Assembly (NCBI GenBank): GCA_965153455.1
Contig: OZ234499.1
Coordinates: forward strand, 6,148,515-6,212,514
Source of the DNA: Sphagnum compactum
Lineage: Eukaryota; Bryophyta; Sphagnopsida; Sphagnales
DNA: 64,000 nt
Reading direction: 5' to 3'
The notes beneath the pieces were generated by a model, which was given only the letters and a program-made list of their open reading frames with translations, had not been told where the DNA came from and did no database searches. Below, piece by piece: positions 48,840-60,599 of the stretch. The position numbers and the translations under genes were made by a program. Position 1 is the first letter of the stretch. Each line of letters opens with the position of its first letter.

Positions 48840-51800
48840 AGGTTATGGGCGCATAATACAAAGTCATCAAAAAGTTTGAAGGGAAGAATTTCATGTTGTA
48901 GAATTCAAAATTGAAACATTGTTCAAAATGAGAATTCTTCTGATTGATCATTGGAAAAAAAGTGAAAGTAGATGCATATGATGTTGGATTTCTTATTTAT
49001 GTGAGGAAGGAGGGAAGAATGTTTAATCTCCTTGTCTAGGGTCTTTCTAACAACCAACTCAAGGTATTACATGTGGAAATAAATTACAACAAAGGCCATT
49101 TGAGAGAGTCTTCAAAAGCGGCATGTTAACAAAGGCCTTGCCAACAAAAAAATTCTCACACAAAAATTCTTTATGTTTTGGATGGAGCCACTTGACACAA
49201 TGAAAAAGCATCTAAACAAACTTGGAGAAATGGCTAATGAGTTTAGATGCCATTGAAACAATCATCCCTAATGAAGTCAAGGTATTGGTTTTATTCATGA
49301 GTCTTCTGAATAATTATCAAAGTTTGATCATTTTTTGATAATTGTCTAATGTGAAAGATTATAGGTGAAAGGATGTGAGCACTAAATTGTTTTGAAACAA
49401 AGAACTCATGAAGAAGGAAAGATAAGAAATTCCACAAGCTAATGGAGAGATGGCACCAATGGCCACATTTCACAAAATATGAGACAAGAATAACATGATC
49501 TTAACAAATTTTGTGGAGGTTAAGGCCATTGAGTGAAGTAGTGCAAGAAGTGAAAAGTTGCCCTAAAGAATAAGAAAGCAAAAGAAGTTAACACTACTAA
49601 GAATAACCCTAATAGTGCTTAAACATTTTCATCAACATTATTGGCCACGTTGGAAAACAATGCATGGTACATTGAATCCAAAACTTCTTTGCACTTATGC
49701 TTTGAAAAGATTGGATCAAGGGGCACAAAGAAATCACACCCATGAAAATCTACATGGGAGATGATACAAATTTTGAAACTATTAGCATACTAGGTGATGT
49801 TGAGATTAACATGTCAATGGGAAATGAAATTATTGATGGCATTTTCAAGGATGCCTTGTATGTTCCCAAGATTGCTAAAAATCTTCTTTTAGGATGGGAA
49901 CTTCATTTAGAAATCTCTTCCAAGTTGGTGAATTTTTTTGTGTCATCAATAATGATCAACTTAAAATAGTGAGTGTAGGCCTATGTGATGATCATTTTTA
50001 CAAATGAGATCACTAACAATGAAATTGCCATAAATGCAAAATGTTGGAGCTAAACCAACTATAACAATTCCAACAAGGACTTACTTGAAAATTGTTGTAG
50101 TTACAATTTTCAATAAGCATAAGTACAAAAAGAAAGAAAAAAGGCTCAAATTAAAAATTGCCACAAGGACACCAATATTGATAGACTACATGGCACTAAT
50201 GTTTAGGTCATCTTAGTGTTAAGGATGTGAAGCTTCTGGTGATGTGAATAGATATAAAACAAGACAACTAGTAACAAAAGGTTTTACATAAACAAAGGGC
50301 ATGGAATTTTTTTAAATGTAAATGCATAGTAGCTAAGTGACGCGCTCCCAAGCTCCTTGATAGACTCAATAAGAGTCTAAAATAGTGAACAGCAAAAATG
50401 TTAGGAGCTCAGGGCACACTCCCAGCTCTTAACACTTCAAAGGGGTAGAGGGGCGTGCTGAGGCTCCGGGATGGGACTAAGAAGAATGACAAGCATTCTA
50501 GTTACTCACTCGAATCTGCATCAAACCAACCAACAAGTTGGTTAGAATATTGTTTAGAGCACCTTTGGTGCTAAGACAAGCCACGGGCAACTCTGGACCC
50601 ACAAGACTCACCACGGCCCGGACTCGAAGGAAGCCACCACCTTCCCCCATATAGTATTCTTTGCCTCTCTCCGCGCCACCTACATCCGAATGGCTTTTTG
50701 TCCCGGAACTCCCAAGGAGGAGTCCCGAGACTACCAAAGTTTAGACTTCCGCAACTTTGCGGGACTATAACTCTTTGCTCAGACCTCCGATCGGGATGAG
50801 GTCTAAAGAAAAGTTATAGCTTTCGTCGAGAGCTTTCCAAAGGTGTGTCGCACTCCACCTGCACACACAGGGGTTGAGTCAATTCCTGACTTTTTATGGT
50901 CGGGAGTCAAATTGCCAATTTGACTCTCGACCTTTCTTTTTGCCATAACTTGTGCTATAGATGTCCAAATGGGTCATGAAAGCCCATTTTAAACATCTAC
51001 ACTTCAATAACTTTTCAATGATATAAAGAACTCCCCAATGCGAGGTGTTTTGACCCCTGCAATCGTTCCCTGAAGTTTCGGGAGTCCCGATGGACTCCAA
51101 GTTCCCATTTCGGGAATGTGAGTCTTCATCCTCACACCCTCTCAAGATTGGGGTTGCAACACTAAGTTTGTTTTCATCATAAATTTTTTTACATTCGGAG
51201 AAATTTACAACTTAAAGATTTATCAAGTGAACATGAAGAATGCTTTACTAAATCGGGAACTTACTGAAGATGGTGTAGTTAAACAAATATGAAATTGTCA
51301 AGAAAGATAACCTAGTTTGTAAGTTGGAAAAGACTAGATATGGCCTATAATAAGTTTAATGTTCATTTGGAATGTAAAGATTGATACTTTTTTTTAGAAC
51401 ATTGGTTTTGACAGGAGCAAGTTACATCAAAGTTTGTATGTACATAAGATGAAAGAAATGTGAATGCATTTCTAGCAATGTATGTTGATGATCTTCTTAT
51501 CTTAAATGAGAATGTCAAGGTCATCAACATCAAAACATTCTTTAGTAGTGAGTTTGAGATGATGGATCTTGGAGAGGTAGAATATTATTTTAGGATATAA
51601 GTAGTGAAAAGGAGAAAGGATAAAACCATTAATTAAGGTCAAGAAAAATACATAGAAGGTATTTTCAAAAGACTTGATATGGAGGAATGTAAAGAAATTA
51701 ACACACCCATTGACATCAAATCTAGATTTTGTTAGATTGATGAACCCATGATAATAAAAGAGGTTGAAAAGATGGAGAAAGTACCTTACAAAGAAGCTAT

Positions 51801-52500
51801 AGGTTGTTTCAAATATGTCATGATAGCCATTATACTTGATATTACCACTATAATTGGAATTTTTAACAAGTTTAAAAATCACCAAAATTCATTCGTTGGA
51901 AAACAATGAAATGAATCCTTAGGTATTTAAAGGGCATAAAGAGTTTTTGGCTTCAATATTTTTGGTCACAACACAAACTAATGAATTACGATGTCATGTA
52001 ATCATACATAGTTTGAATGATACGAATTAAGGGAAAAACATTGATAACAAAACATCAACCATTGGCTTTGGATTTATTGTTAACTAAGTTATTAGTTGGT
52101 TCAATAAGAGGCAATTGATAATTGCAGTTTCCACCACAAAGGTGGAATACATGTCGATGTTTCAAGTAATGTGGTTGAAAACATTTCTTGTTGAGTTTGA
52201 TTTTCTTTAAAAGGAAATAACCGTAATTTGTATAAATGATCAAGGGAACATCTTTCATAAAAAACGTGGTTGACCACAATAGATTGAAACACATCGATAT
52301 TTTCCATCATTATGTAAGAGAATTAGCAAGCACAAGACAAGTCATATTTGAAAATATTATAATACTGATTATATGGGTGTTGATATTTGACAACTTGAGA
52401 GTTTTTGGGCCAAAGCATTATGAGTACATGGAAAGGTTAAACCTTAGACAACTTGTGATTTGATACCAATTGGGAATGTTAAGATGGATGGTAACAAATC
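48840..52500 (+). mobile_element. Decayed Ty1/copia LTR retrotransposon
   Basis: Copia protein motifs appear in order on the plus strand with many stops. Gag: KHLNKLGEMANEFRC.. and NEVKVLVLFMSLLNNYQSL (49.2-49.35 kb). Protease region: GIFKDALYVPKIAKNLLLGW (49.85 kb). Pre-integrase: HLSVKDVKLL (50.2 kb). Late reverse transcriptase: EYILGDxEVE-like LGEVEYYF, and EGIFKRLDMEECKEINTPID (51.5-51.7 kb). RNase H: STIGFGFIVN, ISWFNKRQLIIAVSTTKVEY and IDIFHHYVRE (52.05-52.32 kb). A line reading CTTGTGATTTGATACCAATT, then GGGA, then TGTTAAGATGG near 52.45-52.49 kb resembles a polypurine-tract/3' LTR start. Intact LTRs were not found; integrase is largely missing and a solo LTR lies inside. Confidence 0.8.
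50338..51161. mobile_element. Solo LTR, 824 bp, with 5-bp target duplication
   Basis: The segment starts TGACGCGCTCCC and ends GGGTTGCAACA, giving the TG...CA ends of an LTR. It is flanked on both sides by CTAAG (50333-50337 and 51162-51166). Its composition is clearly richer in GC than the surrounding copia relic. No internal retroviral genes lie between or beside it, so recombination between two LTRs probably removed the body. The short minus-strand open frames inside it are not genes. Confidence 0.85.
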
Positions 52501-52519
52501 CAACAAGTAATTTGTGTCC

Positions 52520-52815
52520 ATATTTACATTTCTTAGAATGTTTTTGCTCCTTTGGTCATCAAGGCCTTTCCTGGTTTTGTTGCTCTTACTTTTTTGCTTG
52601 TCAATGTTTCTCCTTGTTCTATTTTTTTGCTCCTTTGCTTGTTAACACCATCTAGTTTTGCTACTCATTGGCACTAAACTTTTGGTTATACTACTCTTGT
52701 TTTTTTATTTATTGGCACCTCTCATGTCTATTGCTTGTTGGTGCCTCTTTTAATTTTGTTGTTCTCGCTCTTTTACTCATCAAAACCTTTCCTAGTTTTG
52801 CTATTACAAGTTTCT
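52520..52815. repeat. Diverged short tandem repeat
   Basis: Imperfect units of about 60-90 bp with the recurring words TTGGTCATCAA/CTCATTGGCACT, CCTTTCCTAGTTTTGCT and CTCTTGTTTTTT. About four copies. They may belong to the LTR region of the copia element just upstream. Confidence 0.5.
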
Positions 52816-54030
52816 AATGACTTCCAAAAGCTTAGAATCAAAGTTAATGGATTTCTTCTTCAAAGCAAACTTAGGTTCAACAAAAGAAGGCTAGCAAAAG
52901 ACAAAAACTCTTTATTAACAAATGGGAACCATTACAATGAATTAAGGAAAGTGTGAAAGACAATTTGCATGACTTGGAAAACAATACTACCACTAACAAA
53001 ACTTCGTTAGAATTTTTCAAAACACAAACGACAAAGTTCTTTGAAAAAGTGAAGAGAAATCTAATAGGTACCATGCCCACTTTCACTACCTTTGATGTTC
53101 ATTAAGACATTAAGACAATGTCATTTTGTGATGGTTTCTACTACTACAATTGACATTAATTACTGATTTCTCCATCTTTCAAGAGGGGTGACATAGCTTT
53201 GTTTGCCAATGGCTTCTTCTTGTTTTTCTTCTTGAATTTCATACCCTAAAATTGGCATTAAACTAATGGTGTTTTTTTTTGTGTTTACAAAAGTGTTCAA
53301 TCACAAGTTAAAATACAACTAAGGTTGGTGGCAATATTGTTGAAAAAAAGGTTTGCCTTATTGATGGTTTTTTCACATGTGGCTTAGATGCAAAATCTAA
53401 GGAATTAATATTTGTTACATTTCAATTTCATTGTGAACATATCTAGGCATGTAGTAGGATTGAACATGACAAAGTTGTGGACGTATAAAATGTTGGAAGA
53501 ATTTATTTCATTTTTTCACATTTTTGTGTAATTTTGAAATTTTTAAAATATAACTTACAATTTTAAAATAAAATAATTTTTCAAAAACCAATATGTGAAA
53601 ACCACCTTTGAATACTAACGGGGCAAATCTCAAGTTGACTAGGAGAAAACAAGAGGCAACTAATGAAAAAGACTACAAGACAAAAGGGGGGTGTCAAAGT
53701 TCATGAAGAGGACCAAAAGAAAAAGGGGGGGGGGGGGAGCGGAGGGGAGGAGCTCAAGAGGATCAAGATACTAAAAGATAATGAACTACATTTCCTTGCA
53801 ACCAACATACTCCGACGCCAACCAACCACAGGCGCCATTATCTACACAAAAATCTCACAAGTAGCAGAAAGGGAGATTTGTCAACACACTCATGTTCCAA
53901 CTAGCCACATGCGCCATCACTTGCGCAAAAAAAAATAAACAACAAAGAAAAAAGGAGTTTTTTCCAGCAGAAAGTAGGCCTAGTTGTGAAAATGATGTTG
54001 TAAAAAGACTAATACAAGGTTGGGATGATA
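52816..54030. other. Intergenic region upstream of the divergent candidate exon
   Basis: No firm gene. A G homopolymer (about 13 G) lies near 53726-53738. At 53790-53930 a motif with GGCGCCATTATCTACACAAA and its diverged copy GCGCCATCACTTGCGCAAAA is repeated after a CCAAC(C/T)A-rich segment. Confidence 0.4.
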
Positions 54031-54036
54031 CTTACC

Positions 54037-54136
54037 TAGGGTTGACCTTGGAAGGTGGTGAAAGCTTGGGCAACAAACGAACAGAAATTTGGAGAACCAC
54101 CTTGGAAACAAGCAAGGTGAGAGAGGGAGCTTGCAT
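54037..54136 (-). CDS. Possible first exon encoding an organelle-targeting N-terminus
   Basis: On the minus strand an ATG at about 54136 opens MQAPSLTLLVSKVVLQISVR then LLPKLSPPSKVNPR. The peptide is hydrophobic and basic with no acidic residues, the composition of a transit or presequence. It ends at CCCTAG|GTAAGT, a consensus donor at about 54037. Upstream (54137-54210) is a plausible 5'UTR. No downstream exon could be recognised at lower coordinates, so this may be a gene fragment or chance. Confidence 0.3.
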
Positions 54137-54549
54137 ATTGCCGTTGAACAGTAAGGACAGGAGACTCGAAACCAAAACCCTAAGATGGAGGCGCTGTTTA
54201 CATCTTAGGGTTAGATAAATAGTAGATTGCCCATGGCTGCAGATGTTTTTCAATTTTATTTTGATCAAATCTTGATTGATGGTGTATAATGAACTTAAGA
54301 ACCATTTGGATTTCATTTTCATCCGGTTCTTCCAAGGCTCAAATTTGTGACCCCTTCCTTTAAGTGGAGCCCTTCCTTTTGGGAGGCATATCTTTGTCAT
54401 CTCTTGTGCAAATTAGGCGATCTAAACGGCTGTGGGTGCGCCCAGAGATGAGCCACAGCTTCTCTTTAGACGCCATGCCCAAAAAACCGACAACCAGCGC
54501 ACCTCAATACTCTGAGCCCTTAAGTGTTCGGTGACGAACCTATTCTACC

Positions 54550-54621
54550 CTAACTAAACTTGGCTGTGACAAAAAAAAATTGGCAGGGTCACACATACTG
54601 AGCACTGCCGGGGATGCAATC
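54550..54621 (-). mobile_element. MITE, family 1, terminal fragment upstream of the glutaredoxin
   Basis: The stretch AACTAAACTTGGCTGTGA, then AAAA, then GGCAGGGTCACACATACTGA and GCACTGCCGGGGATGC matches the terminal portion of family 1. Compare the copy at 2161-2495 (AACTAAACTTGGATGTGAAA) and the end of the 28-kb copy (GGGGATCACATAGTGAGAAC). The other terminus was not found upstream. It lies 194 bp before the glutaredoxin start codon. Confidence 0.6.
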
Positions 54622-54814
54622 AGCACCGAAACTGACCTAATCACATGTACAGTTTCTGGCACGAGAAAAACCTCAGTACGTATACGGCACAGGAAGGCAG
54701 ACACCTTACCTACAAAGGAATACAAGGAAACCACAGATCTTTGGCACAGCCGGGATTTTGTAAAAGCTTTCTTGACCTCGTATATTGGCAGGAGATCGGT
54801 CTCAAACAACAACC

Positions 54815-57763
54815 ATGGCTGCTGCAAGAGCTGGGAGAGTGTTGAGGCAGCAGGGTGGACAACTGAGGGGCTTATTACCAGTGGGCTCTCTTTTCTCTGG
54901 AGCACAAGGATGTGCCTCCTGGCACATGACTATTCAGTTCAGCCCTGCTGTAGTAGGATCAACGAAAGCAGCTTCCATTTCTTCTCTGTGGAGGATCAAT
55001 TCTCGTGTTTCTTCTCAAGGTGGGACATTTTCTGAACCTAGTAAAGTGAAGGAATAGGTCCTTCCTTCTACAAGCTCGGTAACTTCTTTTCTTTCTGTTT
55101 GGACTGTCAATAGTCACTCTTCTGAGGAATTTTGCACCCTTGGTTTTTTTTGGTGGAGGAATCATGTGGGAAGACCTGTAGTTTTTTTTATGAGAGTGTC
55201 ATCTGGATGTCATATAAATTCTTTTGACTGGACAAAAATCACCTATCTAAGCACAATGAATCCTGCAAGAAACAAGCCCACTTCTGTGCGATTGTATATG
55301 TTTATGTATGTTGGGTGATGCAAAATATGACAGGATTTGCATCACCCAACACCGCACACTGGAAGATTTGGTTCTCTCTTACCCCACTTGTCTGTTCAAT
55401 TTTCTCCCCTATTAAATTCAGTTGCTCCTTTGGGGTTTAATGTAGGGGGGAATTAGGGTTTGTAGGCAAGAAGCTGTTGAGCTTTACATTGGTGTGATTT
55501 GGTTTTCTTTTGTTTCCAGGAATAGGGACATGGTATCAACAGCGCGCTGGAATCAAAGTAGCAGGAGAGGATCCAGACACTCATGATGATTTCAAGCCTG
55601 TGGAAAGGGATGCTGAATCTGCACCCTCAGTGCATGAGACCATCCAAAAGGTTTGGTTGATCTGTACGTATACTTTTGAGGTTGCTGTTGGGTTACTGGT
55701 GTTGGTTGTCTGCAAGCGACATGGGTATTAGGCAGGTTACCCAGGGACCACCATGTGTTTGGCAAATTGGTTTACTCCTCAAAAGCAGCTTGTTTGCGCA
55801 ATCAAGTCCATTGCTTTTGGATTAATAAGTTCACCAACAGGTTTTAGCTGTGTTTGTACCCATGTGTAAAAACCTGCCGTAATTTTTGTAGTGTATTTGG
55901 ATGACCATTATGAGGCGCAAGAACTCAGTGAGGATCTTCCGGAATGCAAGAAAGCTTCTGTGGTGGAAGCTCATGCCCTCAGAAAATTAGGGCAGGTTTT
56001 TATGATGGGGAAGGGTAGGGCCGAGGGCCCTACCCTTGTCCTATACAGAAAATAGTTAGCCAAGGTGTGATGTCTGAGTGGATTGACCTGAGTATTTGCT
56101 AAGCTGTGCAGGATTGTCAATGATGGGGACAAAGAGTCACAAACAAGTAGTTGATGTTTTCTGGCTTTCTGATTGTTTGTTTTTGTGTGAATGCACTTAT
56201 ATAGGACATAAAGGAGAATCCAGTGATGGTGTACATGAAGGGGGTTCCTGAAGCCCCCCAGTGTGGCTTCAGTGCAATGGTTGTTCGAATTTTGGCAGAG
56301 CATGGTGAGCTTTCCCTATCATCTCATTGTGTCAAAGTCTATGCAAAAGACTGTCTACCAGCCTCTTTCTGTGCAAACTTCCAGCTCCATTTGATGGCAT
56401 GTGGACATAATCACCACCAATCAGGGCATGTGAAATGATAGCATTTTTTGTTTGATTGTTTCCCCAACATTTTGAACAGATTTTTATTTACTCACAGACA
56501 CATGTTTTTGGATCCAGGACTTCCAAACCTGACCCCTTGTATTCTGAGTGTTTAGTATCATCCTTGGAAGAGTAATCCAAGCATATGGAGGGGGGAAGTG
56601 CAGGTGTGAAGTATAAGTCCCGAAATGTGCTGGTGGATCAGGAGCTGAGAGATGGCATTAAGAGCTTTAGGTGAATCCAAACTTCTAAATCTGATGTTAC
56701 TGGAAGATTGTAACTTATTGGTGCTAGGAGTGCAAGGGGAACTTTCTAGCAGTGAGGATGAATGCTGGTGTGTTAGAAATCTACAAATTACATTGGGTTT
56801 TCTTGGTTAGGGGTTAAGCTTCAGGGCTCAGGTTTATGCCTCAATGATGTCATGTTGACAGAAGAAGGCAACTTGTTCCCTACATGCAGAGTATAGTATG
56901 TCAGTATAGATCACAGCAGCATTATTGTTCGGGAGGTGGAAATATTCCATCAGGATGTCACTTGGCCTGCTTCTTGATGGTGGGAGGTTTGAAGGAAAGA
57001 CATGATTCCAGGCAGGAACTAGATAGGCTACCTGTGTCATTCTTGTTTCAACAAGGCTTGCAAACTGTGGGTCATTTCTAGTCATCTGGAATATCTGAAA
57101 CTGGAGGGTTCTGATTTAAAATCTGAAACTGCAGCAATTGGCCAACCGTTCCTCAAGTTTATGTGGCAGGCGAATTTGTTGGAGGTTCAGACATTCTTAT
57201 CTCCATGCACCAGGTAAGTCTACCTAACCATCCTAGTGAGTTTTTGGTTCCCTGATCCTCTGGAGAAATTGAAGCAACAAGCTTGGGTTCTGGCAAGCTT
57301 TAACTGCTCACATGAACCTTACAAACAGTTTAGAACCAAAAATTTGACTATGCAACTTGAAGCATAATGTAGTGAGATGCCAGTCTGACACGATGACATT
57401 CCATTTAACCAATCATACAAGCAAACTCAAGAGTGTAAAACTGGATTTTAAGATTGAAGCCCAGATTCATTCTTCTCAGATTTTGGCATTGAGAAGTGAG
57501 CTGAATTTCAGATTTAAACCATGCAGAATAATACTAAGGCATCTGCTATTACTCAGGTCCTGAAGTCAGATGTCTGAGCAATACGGTTACCTAGTTTGCT
57601 TTTGCTACTTTGCCCAGTACTGGTAAATGAAACATGTGTCCATAATGCCCCAGAGGGTCTGGTTGTGGACTCTGGTCAATTAAGGCCCCTCATACTGGAA
57701 ATTGAATGTGGACAGTCAGGGGAGCTCCAGGAGCTGCTGAAGGGTCTACAGAAGGAATCTTGA
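54815..57763 (+). CDS. GRXS15: Monothiol (CGFS) glutaredoxin, mitochondrial GRXS15-like
   Basis: Mitochondrial class II glutaredoxin that carries [2Fe-2S] clusters to downstream acceptors of the iron-sulfur assembly pathway. Six exons: 54815-55019, 55520-55650, 56205-56304, 56604-56670, 57135-57213 and 57716-57763. All have GT/AG and consistent phase (209 aa). Exon 1 ([20 protein letters not shown]...) is Arg/Ala-rich without acidic residues near its start, a mitochondrial presequence. Exon 3 encodes [20 protein letters not shown] followed by GFS, the CGFS active site after the conserved MKG and PQ. Exon 4 gives [19 protein letters not shown]. Exon 5 gives [20 protein letters not shown], with the cis-Pro TVP and the GG-SD glutathione-binding residues. 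Exon 6 encodes [15 protein letters not shown]. The insert between presequence and fold is longer than in Arabidopsis (169 aa). An upstream in-frame Met at 54785 is possible. Confidence 0.94.
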
Positions 57764-60290
57764 GCTGTCTTTTCAAATTGCCACTCCTTTAGGACCCATG
57801 TCCTTATTCTCAGTGGTTGAACAGGAGGAGCTCAATCCAGCTGATGGCTTTAAACAAGAAGACTTTACATGTCAGAAGGGACACTGATCCCCATAATTGC
57901 TTCAATTGGAGGCAAGATGTCTTCAACAGTACAACATGCAGGTATAGTGCTGTGTTTGATGCTCATTTGCTCATGAGATTGGTCAATGTGGAGTTGGCAA
58001 ATTAAACTTAGTGGGTTTGAGTCAATGAAGAGGCCTGATACAGACCATATATCAATCTTTCTACTTCTTCACAGTTTATTAAAAGAGTTGTTCTGTGTTT
58101 GAACACATTCAGTCCCAGGATTCTCAATGGTCATGCTCCTATAACCAATTGGTGAAGGCTAGGCCTGACTTGGGTGTGTATGTTCCTTTAGAAGGAATCA
58201 GGTGCTCCAGGATGATATACAGCATAGAGGTTTGTAAAGAGACCAATATGTATTGCCAGAGAGGGTGGTGGATGGGTATAGAGGCTTTAAAAGGGAACTC
58301 TGTTTTGAACCCTTTGACAAATGTTTTGTTGTTCTTCCATTGACAAAACCACCTGTGGTGTCCAATCTACTGGTTAGCTTGAGACATGGTCTGAAGAGGA
58401 CGCATGGCTGTCGGAGTCCTGGATGCAACAGAACTGTCTGACTGAACATTAGATGGTGATGAAAGGGAAAAAATCTGCTTGGAAGAAATTACAATTGACT
58501 TTGTCCAAGTCACTGGTGCATGCTGCCCACTACTTGGTTTTGGCCCTTGTTGTGTGGTCTGCCATTAAGTGTAGCCTTTGAGGTCCAAATGATGGATCTG
58601 CACGATCCACTTCTTTAGTGATATCTAAGAAGGCTTTCAAAGTTTTTAGAGTAGCTTTAGTTCATAAGCAGTATTCTAGTTGGTCTCAAATTCTTGAACT
58701 TTAGGTTTTCTTTTTCAGTGCTTACCTTTTGATGTCCTGATAGTGTAAATGTTTGTGATGAGTCTGGGTTCTTAAGGAAGCAGGACTTGCATATAACCAC
58801 TATAGCCTTCAATTGTGTAAACCGTGGACTGTTTGGACTATCCATTTTGATGAGAGCAACCATCATTGTGAGTCGTATATTATTCAAATTTTACGTCTTA
58901 TTGATGGGGTGACCCTCACCTATGAATACTATGTTCTTTGGGTAGTACTCTCTTCTGGGAAATCTTAAACCTTCATTGTGAATAACCCTAATTTTCTGAA
59001 CCTATTATACAATAGAGATATCCTTACGGTACCCTGTCCTATGCCAGATTTCATGTTGATTTAGGTGCTATTTTCAGTTTGATCCCCTATTTTTTCACAA
59101 TTTAAAAATGACTGTCATAATTTCAGGCCTTGTGCCCAGTTTAAGCCAAATTGACTCTGTAGATCCCCTGTCTGTGCTACTTTAAGGATGTCTGAAGTAC
59201 CCAACATACTCTTTACCAAATTCCTTCCAAAGATTGAGAAAGAGTGTTATGGATTTCAAGATTGATCTTTATGAAGGTGAAGCTTTAGGGACATGTAATG
59301 ATATCTCCATGTTTTCTGTCTTCGGCTTGTGTGCATATGTTGCTGTTGTGAAATGGGAAGCATTATCAACATGTTAAAGTTAATCAAATATCTCTTAATC
59401 AAGCAAAAAAATTCATCACAACCATTTTTTTTCTTTGGTGCTTTCTTTGGAATGGGAATTGGTTTAGGGATTTCTTGTAAATCCAAATCCCTTTCCACTT
59501 GTGCTTCAACTTTTCACTTTCTGCTCCACCTTTCGATTCACTTCCATTTCGTGCACTTAGAAAGGCTGAAAATGAACTCTTTCTAACAATCATCTTGTGA
59601 GGATCCACAAAACCAACCATGTCAACTCTAAAATCGGTCAAAACTAGGAGAGCTGATGTACTCTCAACAATGTTTTTAATTCATAACATGTCTTCTATCC
59701 TCACAAAATTTGAGCAACAAGGCTAAAAATTTTAAAAATAAAAAAGAGCAAAAATAACATAAAAAATGAGCAACCTTAGACCCTAGCTTACACTTTGATT
59801 TTTCAAACCATGAGCTCTCTTTGAAGCTCTTTTTTCTGGTTTGGACTAATTGATTTTCTGTCCAAAATGATGTCATGTAAGCTAAATCACAATTTGATTT
59901 GTCTTGGTCCTCGACCTTCATCTAAAGTCCTTGAGACCAATTTAAAACTCTTGACCAATAGAAATGCTTGACTTCATACAACCCTGCTCCTTGCAGCCTT
60001 GTCTAAAGTGACCTTAAGATTAGCTGGAAGTTGTAGTCCAAGATCTTCTGGACATATGTCTCCAATTTTATGAAGGAGTCCAAGGTTTTTTTTTATTATT
60101 GTTATTTCATTTGAAAGCACCTCCCTGCACAGAAGAAGTTTTGTAGGTCAATTGAAGGGCTGGAGTGAATTAACAGCCACCAATGCACCAGTTGAGGATG
60201 AACCCGTTGAACCCGTTTCGCGGATGAACATCTCCCTGCCCGCATCGGGTTTTTTTTTCCCGGATCCTCCCTGCCCCAAAATTCTCTACC
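57764..60290. other. Region downstream of the glutaredoxin gene
   Basis: No supportable gene. The first few hundred bases probably include the glutaredoxin 3'UTR. Composition remains moderate up to about 59 kb, which could mean an unrecognised transcript, but open frames are short and overlap on both strands. Confidence 0.35.
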
Positions 60291-60294
60291 AAAA

Positions 60295-60390
60295 AAATTC
60301 TCTACCTCCCCCTTCCTACCTACCTTCTACCTCCCCCCTCCTACCTATCACCTACCTCCCGCCTCCTACCTACCGCCTACCAACCCCACC
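60295..60390. repeat. CTACCTCC-type minisatellite
   Basis: Repeated CTACCTCCC / CTCCTACCTA words in units of about 20-25 bp (for example CTACCTCCCGCCTCCTACCT). It is part of a longer low-complexity block leading into the hairpin array. Confidence 0.8.
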
Positions 60391-60414
60391 CCCCCTCACT
60401 CCATCGCTAAAGCT

Positions 60415-60535
60415 CCAGAGACCTCGAGCGGCTGTGGAGCCGGAGCTAGAGCTGTGGCTATGGAGCGGGAGCTGGAGCGGGAGTGGCTGGAGCTGGAGCT
60501 GGACCAGCTGGAGTTGGAGCGAGACCCACACGCCC
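60415..60535. repeat. GGAGCTGGAGCGG-type minisatellite
   Basis: Degenerate tandem copies of 6-12 bp words GGAGCT, GGAGCG and GGAGTGG. It reads as a Trp/Ser/Gly-rich or Glu/Leu-rich peptide depending on frame and is not a recognisable protein. Confidence 0.8.
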
Positions 60536-60599
60536 ACAAAAAGGTAAGATGCTTACGTTTTTTTTTTGTTTTTTTTGTTTGTTTTGTTTGAAGAAGGCT

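Noticed and set aside
53663-54218. Two overlapping plus-strand open frames before the glutaredoxin
   Set aside because: They contain a poly-G run and polar low-complexity sequence and no family resemblance. The minus-strand exon-like reading in the same place is more plausible.
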